Positions 11,270 to 20,365 of a stretch of 64,000 nt of DNA are shown here, piece by piece. The notes under the pieces were generated by a model. That model saw nothing but the letters and a program-made list of their open reading frames with translations. It did not search any database and was not told the DNA's origin. Within the stretch, counting starts at the first letter, position 1. Each line of letters begins with the position of its first letter. The DNA comes from an alpha proteobacterium BAL199 (lineage in GTDB: Bacteria > Pseudomonadota > Alphaproteobacteria > Thalassobaculales > Thalassobaculaceae): the NCBI GenBank assembly GCA_000171835.1, contig ABHC01000002.1, positions 372,001 to 436,000 of the forward strand, read 5' to 3'. The position numbers and the translations under genes are program-made.

Positions 11270-12784
11270 ATGGCGAGCAACGCGCCACTTCTCTCCCTCG
11301 TCATCTTCCTGCCGCTGGTCGGGGTGTTCTTCATCCTGCTGACGCGTGGCGAAGAGGCTCAGGTTGCGATCAATTGCCGATGGCAGGCACTGCTGATCTC
11401 GACGGCGGTTTTCCTGGTTTCCCTGCTGATCTGGTACAACTTCGACCCGACGACGGCCGACTTCCAGATGGTCGAGCGGTACGACTGGATCCCGGGATCG
11501 TCGATTGCCTATCACGTCGGCGTCGACGGCATCTCGATGTGGTTTGTGCTGCTGTCGACCCTGCTGACGCCGATCTGCATCCTGGCGAGCTGGGAAGCGG
11601 TCCAGAGCCGGGTCAAGGAGTACATGATCGCCTTCCTGGTCCTCGAGACCCTGATGGTCGGCATGTTCTGCGCCCTGGACATCCTGGTGTTCTACGTCTT
11701 CTTCGAAGGCGTGCTGATCCCGATGTTCCTGATCATCGGCGTCTGGGGCGGCCAGCGCCGGGTCTACGCGGCGTTCAAGTTCTTCCTCTACACGCTCGGC
11801 GGTTCGGTGCTGATGATGATCGCCATCTTGGCGATGTACTGGGAGGCCGGCACCACCGATATCCCGACGCTGCTGGTCTTCAAGTTCGCGCCCGCGCTGC
11901 AGACCTGGCTGTGGTTGGCGTTCTTCGCCTCGTTCGCGGTCAAGGTGCCGATGTGGCCGGTGCACACTTGGTTGCCGGATGCCCACGTCGAAGCACCGAC
12001 GGCCGGATCGGTGATCCTGGCCGGCGTGCTGTTGAAGATGGGCGGCTACGGCTTCCTGCGGTTCTCCATCCCGATGTTCCCGGAGGCGTCCGACTACTTC
12101 GCGCCTCTGGTGTTCGCGCTCAGCGTCGTCGCGGTCATCTACACCTCGCTAGTGGCGCTGGTGCAGCAGGACATGAAGAAGCTCATCGCCTATTCGTCGG
12201 TGGCGCATATGGGGTTCGTGACGATCGGCATGTTCACCCTGACGACCCAGGGCGTGGAAGGCTCTATCTTCCAGATGCTGTCTCACGGTGTCGTGTCGGG
12301 GGCGCTGTTCCTCTGCGTCGGCGTGGTCTACGACCGGCTGCACACCCGTGAGATCTCGGCCTATGGCGGTCTCGCCAACAACATGCCGCGCTATGCCTTG
12401 GTGTTCATGGTGTTCACCCTGGCGTCGGTCGGTTTGCCCGGCACCAGCGGATTCGTCGGCGAACTCCTGATCCTCACCGGGGCATTCAAGGTGAACACCT
12501 GGCTAGCGGCCCTGGCGGCGACCGGCCTGATTCTCGGTGCCGCCTACATGCTCTACCTGTACCGCCGGGTCGTCTTCGGCGTGCTCGACAAGGACAGCGT
12601 CAAGGCGATGCTCGATCTGAGCCCGCGGGAGATCGCGCTGTTCGCGCCGCTGATCGTCCTGGTGTTCTGGATGGGCATCTACCCCTCGACCTTCATCGAC
12701 ATGATGTCGGTCTCGGTCGACAACCTGATCACCAATTACAAGGTGGCTCTCGGCGAAGCCGGGACCGCCATGGCCGCCCGCTGA
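11270..12784 (+). CDS. nuoM: NADH-quinone oxidoreductase subunit M
   Basis: NuoM is the middle antiporter-like subunit of the membrane arm. The 504-residue product has the family motifs [39 protein letters not shown] with the catalytic glutamate, and [20 protein letters not shown] with the conserved lysine and histidine. About 14 membrane helices are predicted from the hydrophobic pattern. The length is typical. Confidence 0.97.
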   Translation: MASNAPLLSLVIFLPLVGVFFILLTRGEEAQVAINCRWQALLISTAVFLVSLLIWYNFDPTTADFQMVERYDWIPGSSIAYHVGVDGISMWFVLLSTLLTPICILASWEAVQSRVKEYMIAFLVLETLMVGMFCALDILVFYVFFEGVLIPMFLIIGVWGGQRRVYAAFKFFLYTLGGSVLMMIAILAMYWEAGTTDIPTLLVFKFAPALQTWLWLAFFASFAVKVPMWPVHTWLPDAHVEAPTAGSVILAGVLLKMGGYGFLRFSIPMFPEASDYFAPLVFALSVVAVIYTSLVALVQQDMKKLIAYSSVAHMGFVTIGMFTLTTQGVEGSIFQMLSHGVVSGALFLCVGVVYDRLHTREISAYGGLANNMPRYALVFMVFTLASVGLPGTSGFVGELLILTGAFKVNTWLAALAATGLILGAAYMLYLYRRVVFGVLDKDSVKAMLDLSPREIALFAPLIVLVFWMGIYPSTFIDMMSVSVDNLITNYKVALGEAGTAMAAR

Positions 12785-12804
12785 CGGCGCCGGGAGAGTC
12801 TCAG

Positions 12805-14256
12805 ATGAACGCGGTGACGAGCCTTCCCGAGATGGCGCCAGCCACGGCCGAGATCTTCCTCGCCGTTGCCGGAATTGCCTTGCTGATGTTCGGGGTCTTC
12901 CGGGGCTCCAACAGCCTGCGCACGCCGGGATGGCTGGCGGTGCTGGCGTTTCTTGTGGCCGGCATCCTGGTGGTCGCGCGCACCGGCACCGACGATGCGT
13001 TCTTCGGCTTGTTCATCACTGATGCGTTTGCCCGCTTCGCCAAGGTCCTGATTCTGCTCGGCTCGGCGTTCTCCATCGTTCTCTCGTTCGGCTATTTCGA
13101 GCGCGAGCGAAAGGGCCGGTTCGAGTACCCGGTGCTGATCGTATTCGCGACGCTCGGCATGCTGATGATGGTTTCGGCCAATGACCTCATCGCGCTCTAC
13201 ATGGGGCTGGAGATGCAGAGCCTGGCGCTCTACGTGCTGGCTTCGATCCGCCGTGACTCGCTCCGTTCGACCGAAGCCGGCCTGAAGTATTTCGTGCTCG
13301 GTGCGCTGAGCTCCGGAATGCTGCTGTACGGCTGCTCGCTGATCTACGGCTTTGCCGGCACCACGAGCTTCGCTGGCCTGGCCAGCGTGTTCAGCGCCGA
13401 GGGCGGCACCTCGGTTGGCCTGGTGGTCGGGCTGGTGTTCCTGATCTGCGGTCTGGCGTTCAAAATCTCCGCGGTGCCGTTCCACATGTGGACGCCCGAC
13501 GTCTATGAAGGCGCGCCGACCCCGGTGACCGCCCTGTTCGCCGTTGCGCCAAAGGTCGCGGCGCTTGCCCTGTTCGTTCGCGTCCTGTCCGGTCCGTTCG
13601 GTGATTTGCTGGACTCCTGGCAGCAGATCCTGGTGTTTGTCTCGATCGCCTCGATGGTCCTGGGCGCGTTCGCCGCCATGGTGCAGACCAACATCAAGCG
13701 CCTGATGGCGTACAGTTCGATCGGTCACATGGGCTATGCGCTGGTCGGCCTTGCCGCCGGCAACGAGGCCGGGATCACCGGCGTGATGATCTATCTCAGC
13801 AGCTACATCTTCATGAACATCGGCACCTTCGCGATCATCCTGGGAATGCGCCGGGACGGGCGGCTGGTCGAGAACCTGTCCGATCTGTCAGGCCTGTCAA
13901 AATCCCATCCGATGATGGCGTTCGCGTTGATGGTGTTCATGTTCTCGATGGCCGGCATTCCGCCGCTCGCCGGGTTCTTCGGCAAGTGGTACGTGTTCAT
14001 GGCCGCGGTGCAAGCCGGCCTGTTCGGCCTTGCCGTGGTCGGCGTGCTCGCCAGCGTAGTCGGCGCGTTCTACTACTTGCGCATCATCAAGATCATGTAT
14101 TTCGACGAGGCGACCCAGCCGTTGGACGCCAGGGTCGGCGGCGATCTGCGCGCGATCATCTTTGGCTCTGCAGTGATCACATTGCTGTTCCTGATCGCCA
14201 TCTCGCCGATCTACGACAAGGCTCAGCAAGCAGCGATCAGTCTGCTCGGCGCGTGA
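12805..14256 (+). CDS. nuoN: NADH-quinone oxidoreductase subunit N
   Basis: NuoN is the third antiporter-like proton channel, nearest to NuoA, J and K. The 483-residue protein shows [20 protein letters not shown] with the channel glutamate and [20 protein letters not shown] with the key lysine and histidine. It is the last complex I gene; birA begins 10 bases after its stop, so the cofactor genes downstream are probably co-transcribed, as in many alphaproteobacteria. Confidence 0.97.
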   Translation: MNAVTSLPEMAPATAEIFLAVAGIALLMFGVFRGSNSLRTPGWLAVLAFLVAGILVVARTGTDDAFFGLFITDAFARFAKVLILLGSAFSIVLSFGYFERERKGRFEYPVLIVFATLGMLMMVSANDLIALYMGLEMQSLALYVLASIRRDSLRSTEAGLKYFVLGALSSGMLLYGCSLIYGFAGTTSFAGLASVFSAEGGTSVGLVVGLVFLICGLAFKISAVPFHMWTPDVYEGAPTPVTALFAVAPKVAALALFVRVLSGPFGDLLDSWQQILVFVSIASMVLGAFAAMVQTNIKRLMAYSSIGHMGYALVGLAAGNEAGITGVMIYLSSYIFMNIGTFAIILGMRRDGRLVENLSDLSGLSKSHPMMAFALMVFMFSMAGIPPLAGFFGKWYVFMAAVQAGLFGLAVVGVLASVVGAFYYLRIIKIMYFDEATQPLDARVGGDLRAIIFGSAVITLLFLIAISPIYDKAQQAAISLLGA

Positions 14257-14266
14257 GGCGTTCGAC

Positions 14267-15013
14267 GTGACGGCTCGGTGCGCGGTCGCCGCCGGTCCGG
14301 AAGATGCTGCCGGTGGTTGGACGATCGCATCGTTCGACCGCGTTTCCAGCACAATGGATGAGGCGCGGCGCTTAGCGGTTGAGGGGGCTCCTGATCGGAC
14401 CGTGGTTCGCGCCGACGTGCAGACCGGCGGACGAGGACGCCTCGGACGGCCTTGGGTGTCGTCGATCGGCAACGTCTACACGACCGCTATCCTGCGGCCC
14501 GCAATATCGACCGCACGCGCAGCCGAGCTGTCGTTGGTGGCTGCGGTGGCGGTTGCTGATACGGTCGCCCGGTTTTCGGAATCGGTTCGCCTGAAGTGGC
14601 CGAATGACGTTTTGCTGAACGGCGGAAAGGTTTCAGGCGTGCTGCTTGAGGCGGTGGCCGAGGGCGTGTCCCTGTCGGCGGTGCTGGTGGGTATCGGTGT
14701 CAACGTCGGGAGCCATCCCGATCTGCCGGATCGTCCCACGTCCCGCATTGAGACAGCCGACGCCGACACCGTTTTCGCGGCCTTGCTCGATGCGTTCGAT
14801 CAACGGTACCGGCAGTGGAGCCAGCATGGGCTCGGGGGCATCCGGTTCGCTTGGCTGGAGCGCGGTCCCGACCTGGGCAGCCCGATGATCGTCGGGTTGG
14901 GCGCCGACCGGGTCCGTGGCACCTTCGCCGGGCTTGAACCGGATGGGTCGCTTCGGCTGGAACTGGCCGATGGATCGGTCCGACAGATTTCGTCCGGCGA
15001 GGTACTCGGATGA
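14267..15013 (+). CDS. birA: biotin--[acetyl-CoA-carboxylase] ligase
   Basis: BirA attaches biotin to the carrier lysine of biotin-dependent carboxylases through biotinyl-AMP. The 248-residue product starts at GTG and has the catalytic motif GGRGRLGRPWVS (about residues 50-61), then KWPNDVLLNGGKVSGVLLE and a small carboxy-terminal SH3-like domain. There is no amino-terminal helix-turn-helix, so it is the ligase-only form without the repressor function of the E. coli protein. Its final codons contain the AGGAGG ribosome-binding site of coaX. Confidence 0.95.
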   Translation: MTARCAVAAGPEDAAGGWTIASFDRVSSTMDEARRLAVEGAPDRTVVRADVQTGGRGRLGRPWVSSIGNVYTTAILRPAISTARAAELSLVAAVAVADTVARFSESVRLKWPNDVLLNGGKVSGVLLEAVAEGVSLSAVLVGIGVNVGSHPDLPDRPTSRIETADADTVFAALLDAFDQRYRQWSQHGLGGIRFAWLERGPDLGSPMIVGLGADRVRGTFAGLEPDGSLRLELADGSVRQISSGEVLG

Positions 15014-15023
15014 GGAGGCGGTG

Positions 15024-15827
15024 ATGCTGCTGGTCATCGATTGTGGAAACACCAACACCGTCTTCGCGGTGTATCGTGGCGACGAAGATGAACCGCTGGG
15101 AGCGTGGCGCACCTCGACAGTGCCGACCCGAACGGCGGACGAGTACGCCGTGTGGCTGACCCAGTTGATGGCGCTGGGCGGCCTGGACGCCAAGGAGATA
15201 TCCGCGGTCATTCTGGCGACCGTCGTCCCGGCCTCGCTGTTCAGCCTTCGCACCCTGTGCCGCAAGCACTTCAAGATCGATCCGATGGTCGTCGGCGAGC
15301 CTGGGGTGAAACTCGGCATCGAAGTGCGTATCGATCGCCCCGAGGAGGTCGGGGCCGATCGGGTGGTAAACGCGGTTGCGGCGCACCAACTCTATGGCGG
15401 GCCGTTGATCGTGGTCGATTTCGGAACGGCGACGACCTTCGACGTGGTCGATGAAGACGGCGGCTATGCCGGCGGCATCATCGCTCCGGGCATCAATCTG
15501 TCGCTCGACGCGCTGTACATGGCGGCGGCTCAGTTGCCGAAGATCGCAATAGGCCCGCCGGAACGACGTCCTGGCGACAACGACCCGGTTCGGGTGATCG
15601 GCAAGAACACACGGTCGGCGATGCACTCCGGGATCTTCTGGGGGTACGTCGCGATGATCGAAGGACTGGTCGCCCGTATCAAGGCCGAGTACGGCCGTCC
15701 CATGCGGGTGATCGGTACCGGCGGTTTGTCGGCGCTGTTCGCGGAGTGGACGCCGGCTCTCGAGATCGTTGATGACGACCTGACGTTGGCGGGCCTGAGA
15801 ATAATTCATAAACAGAATGCAGGATAA
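15024..15827 (+). CDS. coaX: type III pantothenate kinase
   Basis: CoaX phosphorylates pantothenate, the first step of coenzyme A synthesis; the type III enzymes are of the ASKHA fold. The 267-residue product has the phosphate loop DCGNTNTVFAVYRG at the start, GADRVVNAVAAH for pantothenate binding, and DFGTATTFDVVDEDGGYAGG. I chose the ATG at 15024 because an AGGAGG sits six bases upstream; GTG at 15021 is possible. It overlaps the following gene by a few bases. Confidence 0.95.
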   Translation: MLLVIDCGNTNTVFAVYRGDEDEPLGAWRTSTVPTRTADEYAVWLTQLMALGGLDAKEISAVILATVVPASLFSLRTLCRKHFKIDPMVVGEPGVKLGIEVRIDRPEEVGADRVVNAVAAHQLYGGPLIVVDFGTATTFDVVDEDGGYAGGIIAPGINLSLDALYMAAAQLPKIAIGPPERRPGDNDPVRVIGKNTRSAMHSGIFWGYVAMIEGLVARIKAEYGRPMRVIGTGGLSALFAEWTPALEIVDDDLTLAGLRIIHKQNAG

Positions 15828-17496
15828 AATGCTGGCCATCGACGAGCGCGACGACGACCTCTACTTCCTACCGCTCGGCGGGTCCGACGAAATCGGTATG
15901 AACGTCAATTTGTACGGCTACGCTGGTCGATGGCTGATGGTCGACCTCGGCATCACGTTCGCCGACGACAGCACACCGGGCCTCGACATCATCCTGCCGG
16001 ACATCGAACCGATCGTTAAGCACCGCGATCGCCTGGAAGGCCTGCTGCTGACCCACGGCCATGAAGACCACATCGGGGCCGTGCCCTATCTGTGGCCCAA
16101 GCTGCGCTGTCCGATCTGGTGCACGCCGTTTACCGCGTCGCTGCTGCGTCGAAAGCTCGATGACGCCGGATTGCTCGGCGAAGTGGACCTGCGCGAGGTT
16201 CCTGTCGGTGCGAACTTCGTGATCGGACCGTTCGAAGTCGAACTGGTTCGTCAGACCCACTCGATTCCGGAGCCGAGTGCCGTCGTTCTTCGCTGCGGAG
16301 CCGGAACGGTGGTTCACACCGGCGACTGGAAGTTCGACCCGACGCCGTTCGTGGGCGAGGCTACCGATTTCGACGCGCTCCGAGCCGTCGGAGACGAGGG
16401 GGTACTCGCACTGATCGGCGACTCAACCAACGTCTTCGAGCCCGGGAGCACCGGCTCGGAAGCCGAAGTGCGGATGGCCCTCACCGAACTGTTCGATCAG
16501 TACAACGGGCGGATCGCCGTTACCTCCTTCGCATCGAATGTGGCCCGGATGGAATCGGTCGCTCTTGCCGCCGCGGCAAACGATCGGCAGACCGCGCTGG
16601 TCGGCCGGTCGCTGTGGCGGATGCACGACGCAGCCAAGGAAAACGGCTACCTCGCCGGCCTGCCACCCTTCGTTTCCGAAGCCGATGCCGGGTTCTTTCC
16701 TGAGGACAAGATCGTGTTGATCTGCACCGGCAGCCAGGGCGAGCCTCGGGCGGCGCTGTCGCGGATTGCCGATGGAACCCATCCGCATATTACCCTGGGG
16801 GAGGGCGATGTGTGCATCTACTCGTCACGCCAGATCCCCGGCAACGAACGGGCAATTGGCCGGGTTCAGAACAAGCTGGCCGGGCGCAACGTGGAGATTC
16901 TCACCACGGAGGATCATCCCGGCGTTCACGTGTCGGGGCATCCAGCGCGGGACGACTTAGCCCGGATGTACCAGTTGATCCGGCCGCGGATTGCCATTCC
17001 CGTGCACGGCGATGCCCGGCACCTGCGGGAGCATGCGCGTCTGGCCAGGGCATGCCAGGTTCCCGAGGCCGTGGTACCGGCCAATGGCAGCTTGATCAGA
17101 TTGCGCGCGGGGGCTGCTGCCGTGATCGACCATGTGGATACCGGTGGTCTGACCATGGATGGTGGACGGCTGGTTCCATTGGCCAGCGAGGCGATCCAGG
17201 CGCGGCGTCATATGCTGTACAACGGAGCCGCCTCCGTGACCCTGGTGCTGGACAAGGTCGGGAAGCTGCGCGCGGAACCCCTGGTCAGTTTCCAGGGGGT
17301 AACCGACGGCGCCGATGGTGAGGACCTGGAGTTGGACGCTGCCGACGCGGTACGGGAAGCCCTGCGCGGATTATCGGTCGCCAACCGGCGCGATGACGAG
17401 GCCGTCCGGGAGGCGGCTCGGCGCATGGTCCGTCGCGTTGTGCGCGCCGAGCACGGCAAGCGTCCGGTGACCGACGTCCACGTCGTTCGAGTTTGA
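15817..17496 (+). CDS. rnj: ribonuclease J
   Basis: RNase J is a metallo-beta-lactamase/beta-CASP nuclease with endonuclease and 5'-3' exonuclease activity in RNA turnover and rRNA maturation. The 559-residue protein has the zinc motif LTHGHEDHIGAVPYLW (about residues 74-89), VHTGDWKFD, and later beta-CASP elements including ICTGSQGEPRAALSRIA and HVSGHPARDD. The ATG at 15817 overlaps coaX; an ATG at 15829 with an AGGA before it is an equally good start. The position after coaX is conserved in alphaproteobacteria, where RNase J is common. Confidence 0.93.
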   Translation: MQDKMLAIDERDDDLYFLPLGGSDEIGMNVNLYGYAGRWLMVDLGITFADDSTPGLDIILPDIEPIVKHRDRLEGLLLTHGHEDHIGAVPYLWPKLRCPIWCTPFTASLLRRKLDDAGLLGEVDLREVPVGANFVIGPFEVELVRQTHSIPEPSAVVLRCGAGTVVHTGDWKFDPTPFVGEATDFDALRAVGDEGVLALIGDSTNVFEPGSTGSEAEVRMALTELFDQYNGRIAVTSFASNVARMESVALAAAANDRQTALVGRSLWRMHDAAKENGYLAGLPPFVSEADAGFFPEDKIVLICTGSQGEPRAALSRIADGTHPHITLGEGDVCIYSSRQIPGNERAIGRVQNKLAGRNVEILTTEDHPGVHVSGHPARDDLARMYQLIRPRIAIPVHGDARHLREHARLARACQVPEAVVPANGSLIRLRAGAAAVIDHVDTGGLTMDGGRLVPLASEAIQARRHMLYNGAASVTLVLDKVGKLRAEPLVSFQGVTDGADGEDLELDAADAVREALRGLSVANRRDDEAVREAARRMVRRVVRAEHGKRPVTDVHVVRV

Positions 17497-17518
17497 TGCC
17501 GGGGGGGGGAGACCGCTG

Positions 17519-17923
17519 ATGATCGGTCGATTGAACCACGTTGCGATCGCCGTGCCTGATCTCGCGGCCGCAACCGCGACCTACCGTGACACACTGGGGG
17601 CGGCTGTCTCGGCGGCGCAGGACCTGCCCGAGCATGGCGTGACGGTGGTGTTCGTCGAACTCCCGAACACCAAGATCGAACTGCTTCATCCGCTTGGTGA
17701 CACCTCGCCGATCAGCGCCTTTCTGACCAAGACGCCGTCGGGAGGGATCCATCACATCTGCTACGAAGTCGATGACATCGGGGCGGCTCGGGATCGTCTT
17801 GTTCAGAAAGGCGCGCGGGTTCTCGGAGACGGACAGCCGAAGATCGGGGCGCATGGCAAACCGGTTCTGTTCCTGCATCCGAAGGACTTCTGCGGTTCGT
17901 TGATCGAACTCGAACAAGCGTAG
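17519..17923 (+). CDS. mce: methylmalonyl-CoA epimerase
   Basis: The enzyme interconverts the (R) and (S) forms of methylmalonyl-CoA in propionyl-CoA breakdown. The 134-residue product is a vicinal-oxygen-chelate protein with an early metal ligand in LNHVAIAVPDLAAA, the segment VVFVELPNTKIELLHPLG, GGIHHICYEVDDI and LIELEQ at the end; the His and Glu residues fit the metal-site pattern. The ribosome-binding site is an uninterrupted run of nine G at 17501-17509, just after the rnj stop. Confidence 0.93.
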   Translation: MIGRLNHVAIAVPDLAAATATYRDTLGAAVSAAQDLPEHGVTVVFVELPNTKIELLHPLGDTSPISAFLTKTPSGGIHHICYEVDDIGAARDRLVQKGARVLGDGQPKIGAHGKPVLFLHPKDFCGSLIELEQA

Positions 17924-17934
17924 AGGCCGGGTCG

Positions 17935-18189
17935 ATGGATGTGGTGTCCGGTGTCGTCGTCTACGTCCTGCTGTGGTGGCTGGTGTTCTTCATGGTGTTG
18001 CCGATCGGCGTTCAGTCGCCAGAGCCGTCGGATGTCGAGAAGGGCCATGCCAGTGGTGCTCCGATACGGCCGCTTCTCCTGAAGAAGGTGGCGTCCGCAA
18101 CCGTCATCGCTGGGCTTCTATGGCTCGGGGTATATGCAGTGGTCGCGAGCGACATCTATTCATTCAGAGACGCCGTCCGCGGTTGGTAG
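17935..18189 (+). CDS. DUF1467 family small membrane protein
   Basis: An 84-residue protein with two hydrophobic helices (about residues 5-25 and 53-73), separated by a loop containing LPIGVQSPEPSDVEKGHASG. This pattern, and the location directly after mce, matches the uncharacterised alphaproteobacterial DUF1467 family. No enzymatic residues are evident and the function is unknown. In many relatives proS follows here; in this window the operon ends instead at a non-coding stretch rich in hairpins. Confidence 0.85.
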   Translation: MDVVSGVVVYVLLWWLVFFMVLPIGVQSPEPSDVEKGHASGAPIRPLLLKKVASATVIAGLLWLGVYAVVASDIYSFRDAVRGW

Positions 18190-18282
18190 ACACTCACCCA
18201 CACACAGTTGCCGTTGAATTAGGCGAATGCATCATGCTTTACGATTTTCTGTTAAAAAATATGCATAACTGTTGGAATTGCC

Positions 18283-18318
18283 ACAAAAAAAAGCGGCAAG
18301 AGCAGTTTCGCTCTTGCC
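18283..18318 (-). terminator. intrinsic terminator facing left
   Basis: A perfect 9-base stem, GGCAAGAGC (18295-18303) with GCTCTTGCC (18310-18318), has a six-base loop. Eight A residues at 18285-18292 become a T8 tract when read on the minus strand, so the site terminates leftward transcription. No protein gene lies immediately to its right on that strand: gcdH ends at 19052 behind its own terminator. The transcript it serves is therefore unknown, possibly a small RNA. Confidence 0.75.
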
Positions 18319-18320
18319 AC

Positions 18321-18436
18321 CTCTAAACTGTACGCCTACGTTCTTTTTGTTGATCGGGTGACCAATCAACAACGCCTGATGGCGTTTCCTCCCTAAACTC
18401 GGGCCGTGTCGGCTGTGCCGACGCGGTCTTTTTTTG
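18321..18436 (+). ncRNA. candidate small RNA with anti-Shine-Dalgarno motif
   Basis: The segment could fold into an 8-base stem (18347-18354 with 18365-18372), a short 5-base hairpin (18372-18385), an exposed CCTCCC (18388-18393), then a strong terminator with T7. Alphaproteobacterial small RNAs of the ar14/CcsR ('cuckoo') type have a similar size and layout, with CCUCC-type loops able to pair with ribosome-binding sites. That resemblance is inference; no promoter was pinned down and the 5' end is a guess. The alternative is that this is simply the 3' end of the nuo-birA-mce operon. Confidence 0.4.
18404..18435 (+). terminator. intrinsic terminator
   Basis: A 10-base stem, CCGTGTCGGC (18404-18413) with GCCGACGCGG (18417-18426), contains one G-T pair and a three-base loop, and is followed by TC and seven T. 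This is a textbook Rho-independent terminator for rightward transcription. It ends either the upstream operon or the candidate small RNA. Confidence 0.85.
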
Positions 18437-18507
18437 TATCGGGGGGACCTTACGATAACCATCATATCCCGTCGACCACTTTTTCCGAGAACCAACAATT
18501 TTCGGTC

Positions 18508-18546
18508 CAATCAACGGTTAGGATTGGTATCATTCTAACCTGATTG
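18508..18546 (+). promoter_or_regulatory. inverted repeat before secreted-protein gene
   Basis: CAATCA (18508-18513) pairs with TGATTG (18541-18546), and GGTTAG (18516-18521) pairs with CTAACC (18535-18540), leaving a two-base bulge and a 13-base loop. The loop contains TATCAT, a fair -10 element, and the repeat ends about 20 bases before the ATG at 18565. It could be an operator or a 5' UTR structure for that gene; there is no T run, so it is not a terminator. Confidence 0.45.
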
Positions 18547-18564
18547 CCGCGTTGGGAGAGCGTA

Positions 18565-19002
18565 ATGGTTCAGAGATACTCGACACTGATCCTGCTTCTG
18601 GCCTTAATGGTTGGTGACGCCCAGGCACAGACCGGTTCGGACAAGGCCGTAAAAATCAGTCCGAAGGACTGCCAGCGCCTCGTTCAGCACACTCCCAGCG
18701 CTGACGTCGCGTACAAGCCTGGGGTCGATGTTCGTGGAAACCCGGTCGCACCGGCCGACCTGCCTGGTCAGGCTCGAATCACCGCGCCAAACGAAATTAC
18801 GTTCAATCTGACCTTGGACCTGCTCAAGCAATACGGCATTGCCAGCGATTCCCCTCTGGCTCCGAGCGGAGAGGCGACGATCGGCACCGTCAAGTACGAC
18901 ATCGCGGCGGGCCGTCTGACCTTTAATGGTGAGCCGCTGACCGACCCAGAGCAGAGCGTTCTGGCTGCTGGATGCTCGGCCGTCATTGCTCCCAAAAAGT
19001 AA
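18565..19002 (+). CDS. hypothetical secreted protein
   Basis: I do not recognise this 145-residue protein. It starts with a clear signal peptide: a short basic start, the hydrophobic stretch LILLLALMVG and an AQA-Q cleavage site near residue 21, so the mature part should be periplasmic. The mature part has two cysteines (in PKDCQRL and AAGCSAV) that could form a disulfide. A GGGAGAG ribosome-binding site fixes the ATG at 18565. It stands alone between two terminators and has its own upstream inverted repeat. Similar short exported proteins occur in Rhodospirillales, but no function is assigned. Confidence 0.75.
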   Translation: MVQRYSTLILLLALMVGDAQAQTGSDKAVKISPKDCQRLVQHTPSADVAYKPGVDVRGNPVAPADLPGQARITAPNEITFNLTLDLLKQYGIASDSPLAPSGEATIGTVKYDIAAGRLTFNGEPLTDPEQSVLAAGCSAVIAPKK

Positions 19003-19028
19003 GGGCGTCCCGAAGGACGCCCATTTTG
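19003..19028 (+). terminator. intrinsic terminator between convergent genes
   Basis: GGGCGTCC (19003-19010) and GGACGCCC (19015-19022) form an 8-base stem with a CGAA tetraloop, followed by ATTTTG. It begins directly at the stop codon of the secreted-protein gene and sits 24 bases from the end of gcdH on the other strand. The T run favours rightward termination; the same stem may also stop gcdH transcripts. Confidence 0.8.
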
Positions 19029-19051
19029 TTGTTTGGTTGCGGGCTCGTTGT

Positions 19052-20284
19052 CTACGCGCCGGTAAAGGCCTGCAGGCCGGTTTGCGCCCGCCCGAGGATC
19101 AGCGCATGGACGTCGTGGGTACCCTCGTAGGTGTTGACCGCCTCGAGGTTCATTACGTGGCGAATCACATGATACTCGTCCGACACACCGTTGCCACCGT
19201 GCATGTCGCGGGCCATCCGGGCGATGTCCAGGGACTTGCCGCATGAGTTTCGCTTGCACAGGGAGATGGCCTCTGGCGCGGCGCGGCCTTCGTCCATCAG
19301 ACGGCCAAGCCGCAGGCAGGATTGCAGGCCGAGGGTGATCTCAGTCTGCATGTCCGCGAGCTTCTTCTGAATTAGCTGGTTGGCGGCCAGCGGACGGCCG
19401 AACTGCTTGCGGTCCAGGGTATACTGCCGCGACGCATGCCAGCAGGCCTCCGCTGCACCGAGCGCGCCCCAGGAAATGCCGTAACGGGCCTTGTTGAGGC
19501 ATCCGAACGGACCAGACAGGCCCTTGACGTTTGGCAGCAGGTTCTCTTCCGGAACGAACACGCCGTCCATGACGATCTCGCCGGTGATCGAGGCGCGCAA
19601 GCTGAACTTGCCTTCGATCTTCGGCGCCGAGAGACCCTTCATTCCCTTCTCGAGAATGAAGCCACGGATGACGCCGTCATCCGTCTTCGCCCACACCACG
19701 AAGACATCGGCGATCGGCGAGTTGGTGATCCACATCTTGGCGCCCGAGACGAGGTAGCCGCCATCGGCCTTGACCGCCCGAGTCTTCATGCCGCCGGGAT
19801 CGGAGCCATGATCGGGCTCGGTCAGGCCGAAACAGCCAACCCACTCGCCGGTCGCCAATTTCGGCAGGTACTTACGGCGCTGCTCCTCGGAGCCGTAGGC
19901 GTGGATCGGATGCATGACCAAACTCGACTGGACGCTCATCGCGGAGCGATACCCGGAATCGACGCGCTCGACCTCGCGGGCAATCAGGCCGTAGCACACG
20001 TAGTTGACGCCGGCGCAGCCGTACTCCTCGCCGATCGTCGATCCAAGGAATCCCAACTCTCCCATCTCGTTCATGATGTCGCGATGAAAGACCTCGTTGC
20101 GGAACGCCTCGCGGACCCGCGGGAGCAGCTTCTCCTGGCAGTAGTCGCGCGCCGCATCGCGCACCATCCGTTCGTCCTCGCTGAGTTGGTCGTCGAGGAG
20201 CAGCGGATCGTCCCAGGCAAAGACCGGACGGCTGGACGTCTGCGGGGTTGGCGTATCCGTCGTCGCGGCTACGGGCGGTGTCAT
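19052..20284 (-). CDS. gcdH: glutaryl-CoA dehydrogenase
   Basis: This FAD-dependent acyl-CoA dehydrogenase oxidises and decarboxylates glutaryl-CoA to crotonyl-CoA in lysine, tryptophan and aromatic degradation. The 410-residue protein has the FAD-binding segment [37 protein letters not shown], and near the end [20 protein letters not shown], where the Glu after Tyr is the catalytic base. The [15 protein letters not shown] segment is characteristic of GcdH rather than short-chain dehydrogenases. A GAGGAG ribosome-binding site precedes the start. It is monocistronic, divergent from a short unknown gene. Confidence 0.92.
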   Translation of the reverse strand: MTPPVAATTDTPTPQTSSRPVFAWDDPLLLDDQLSEDERMVRDAARDYCQEKLLPRVREAFRNEVFHRDIMNEMGELGFLGSTIGEEYGCAGVNYVCYGLIAREVERVDSGYRSAMSVQSSLVMHPIHAYGSEEQRRKYLPKLATGEWVGCFGLTEPDHGSDPGGMKTRAVKADGGYLVSGAKMWITNSPIADVFVVWAKTDDGVIRGFILEKGMKGLSAPKIEGKFSLRASITGEIVMDGVFVPEENLLPNVKGLSGPFGCLNKARYGISWGALGAAEACWHASRQYTLDRKQFGRPLAANQLIQKKLADMQTEITLGLQSCLRLGRLMDEGRAAPEAISLCKRNSCGKSLDIARMARDMHGGNGVSDEYHVIRHVMNLEAVNTYEGTHDVHALILGRAQTGLQAFTGA

Positions 20285-20365
20285 CGGGAACTCCTCGAAA
20301 ACAAGCGTGATTAGGCTTTATATACGCCGTCGGGCTGCGAGGTCCAAACCTAGGAAGGAACAACG

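Larger units (their letters stand above)
18190..18564. other. 375-base non-coding stretch rich in hairpins
   Basis: No open frame here has a ribosome-binding site or family resemblance. The stretch is visibly less GC-rich than its surroundings. It contains, in order, a minus-strand intrinsic terminator (18283-18318), an inverted repeat TTGTTGAT/ATCAACAA (18347-18372), a small hairpin ACGCC-TGAT-GGCGT (18372-18385), an unpaired CCTCCC (18388-18393), a plus-strand terminator (18404-18435) and a second inverted repeat just before the next gene (18508-18546). The likely contents are one or two small RNAs plus the regulatory region of the downstream gene. Confidence 0.7.

Noticed and set aside
18323-18514. 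63-codon minus-strand frame in the non-coding gap
   Set aside because: No ribosome-binding site, odd composition, and it runs through two strong hairpins that are better explained as RNA structures.
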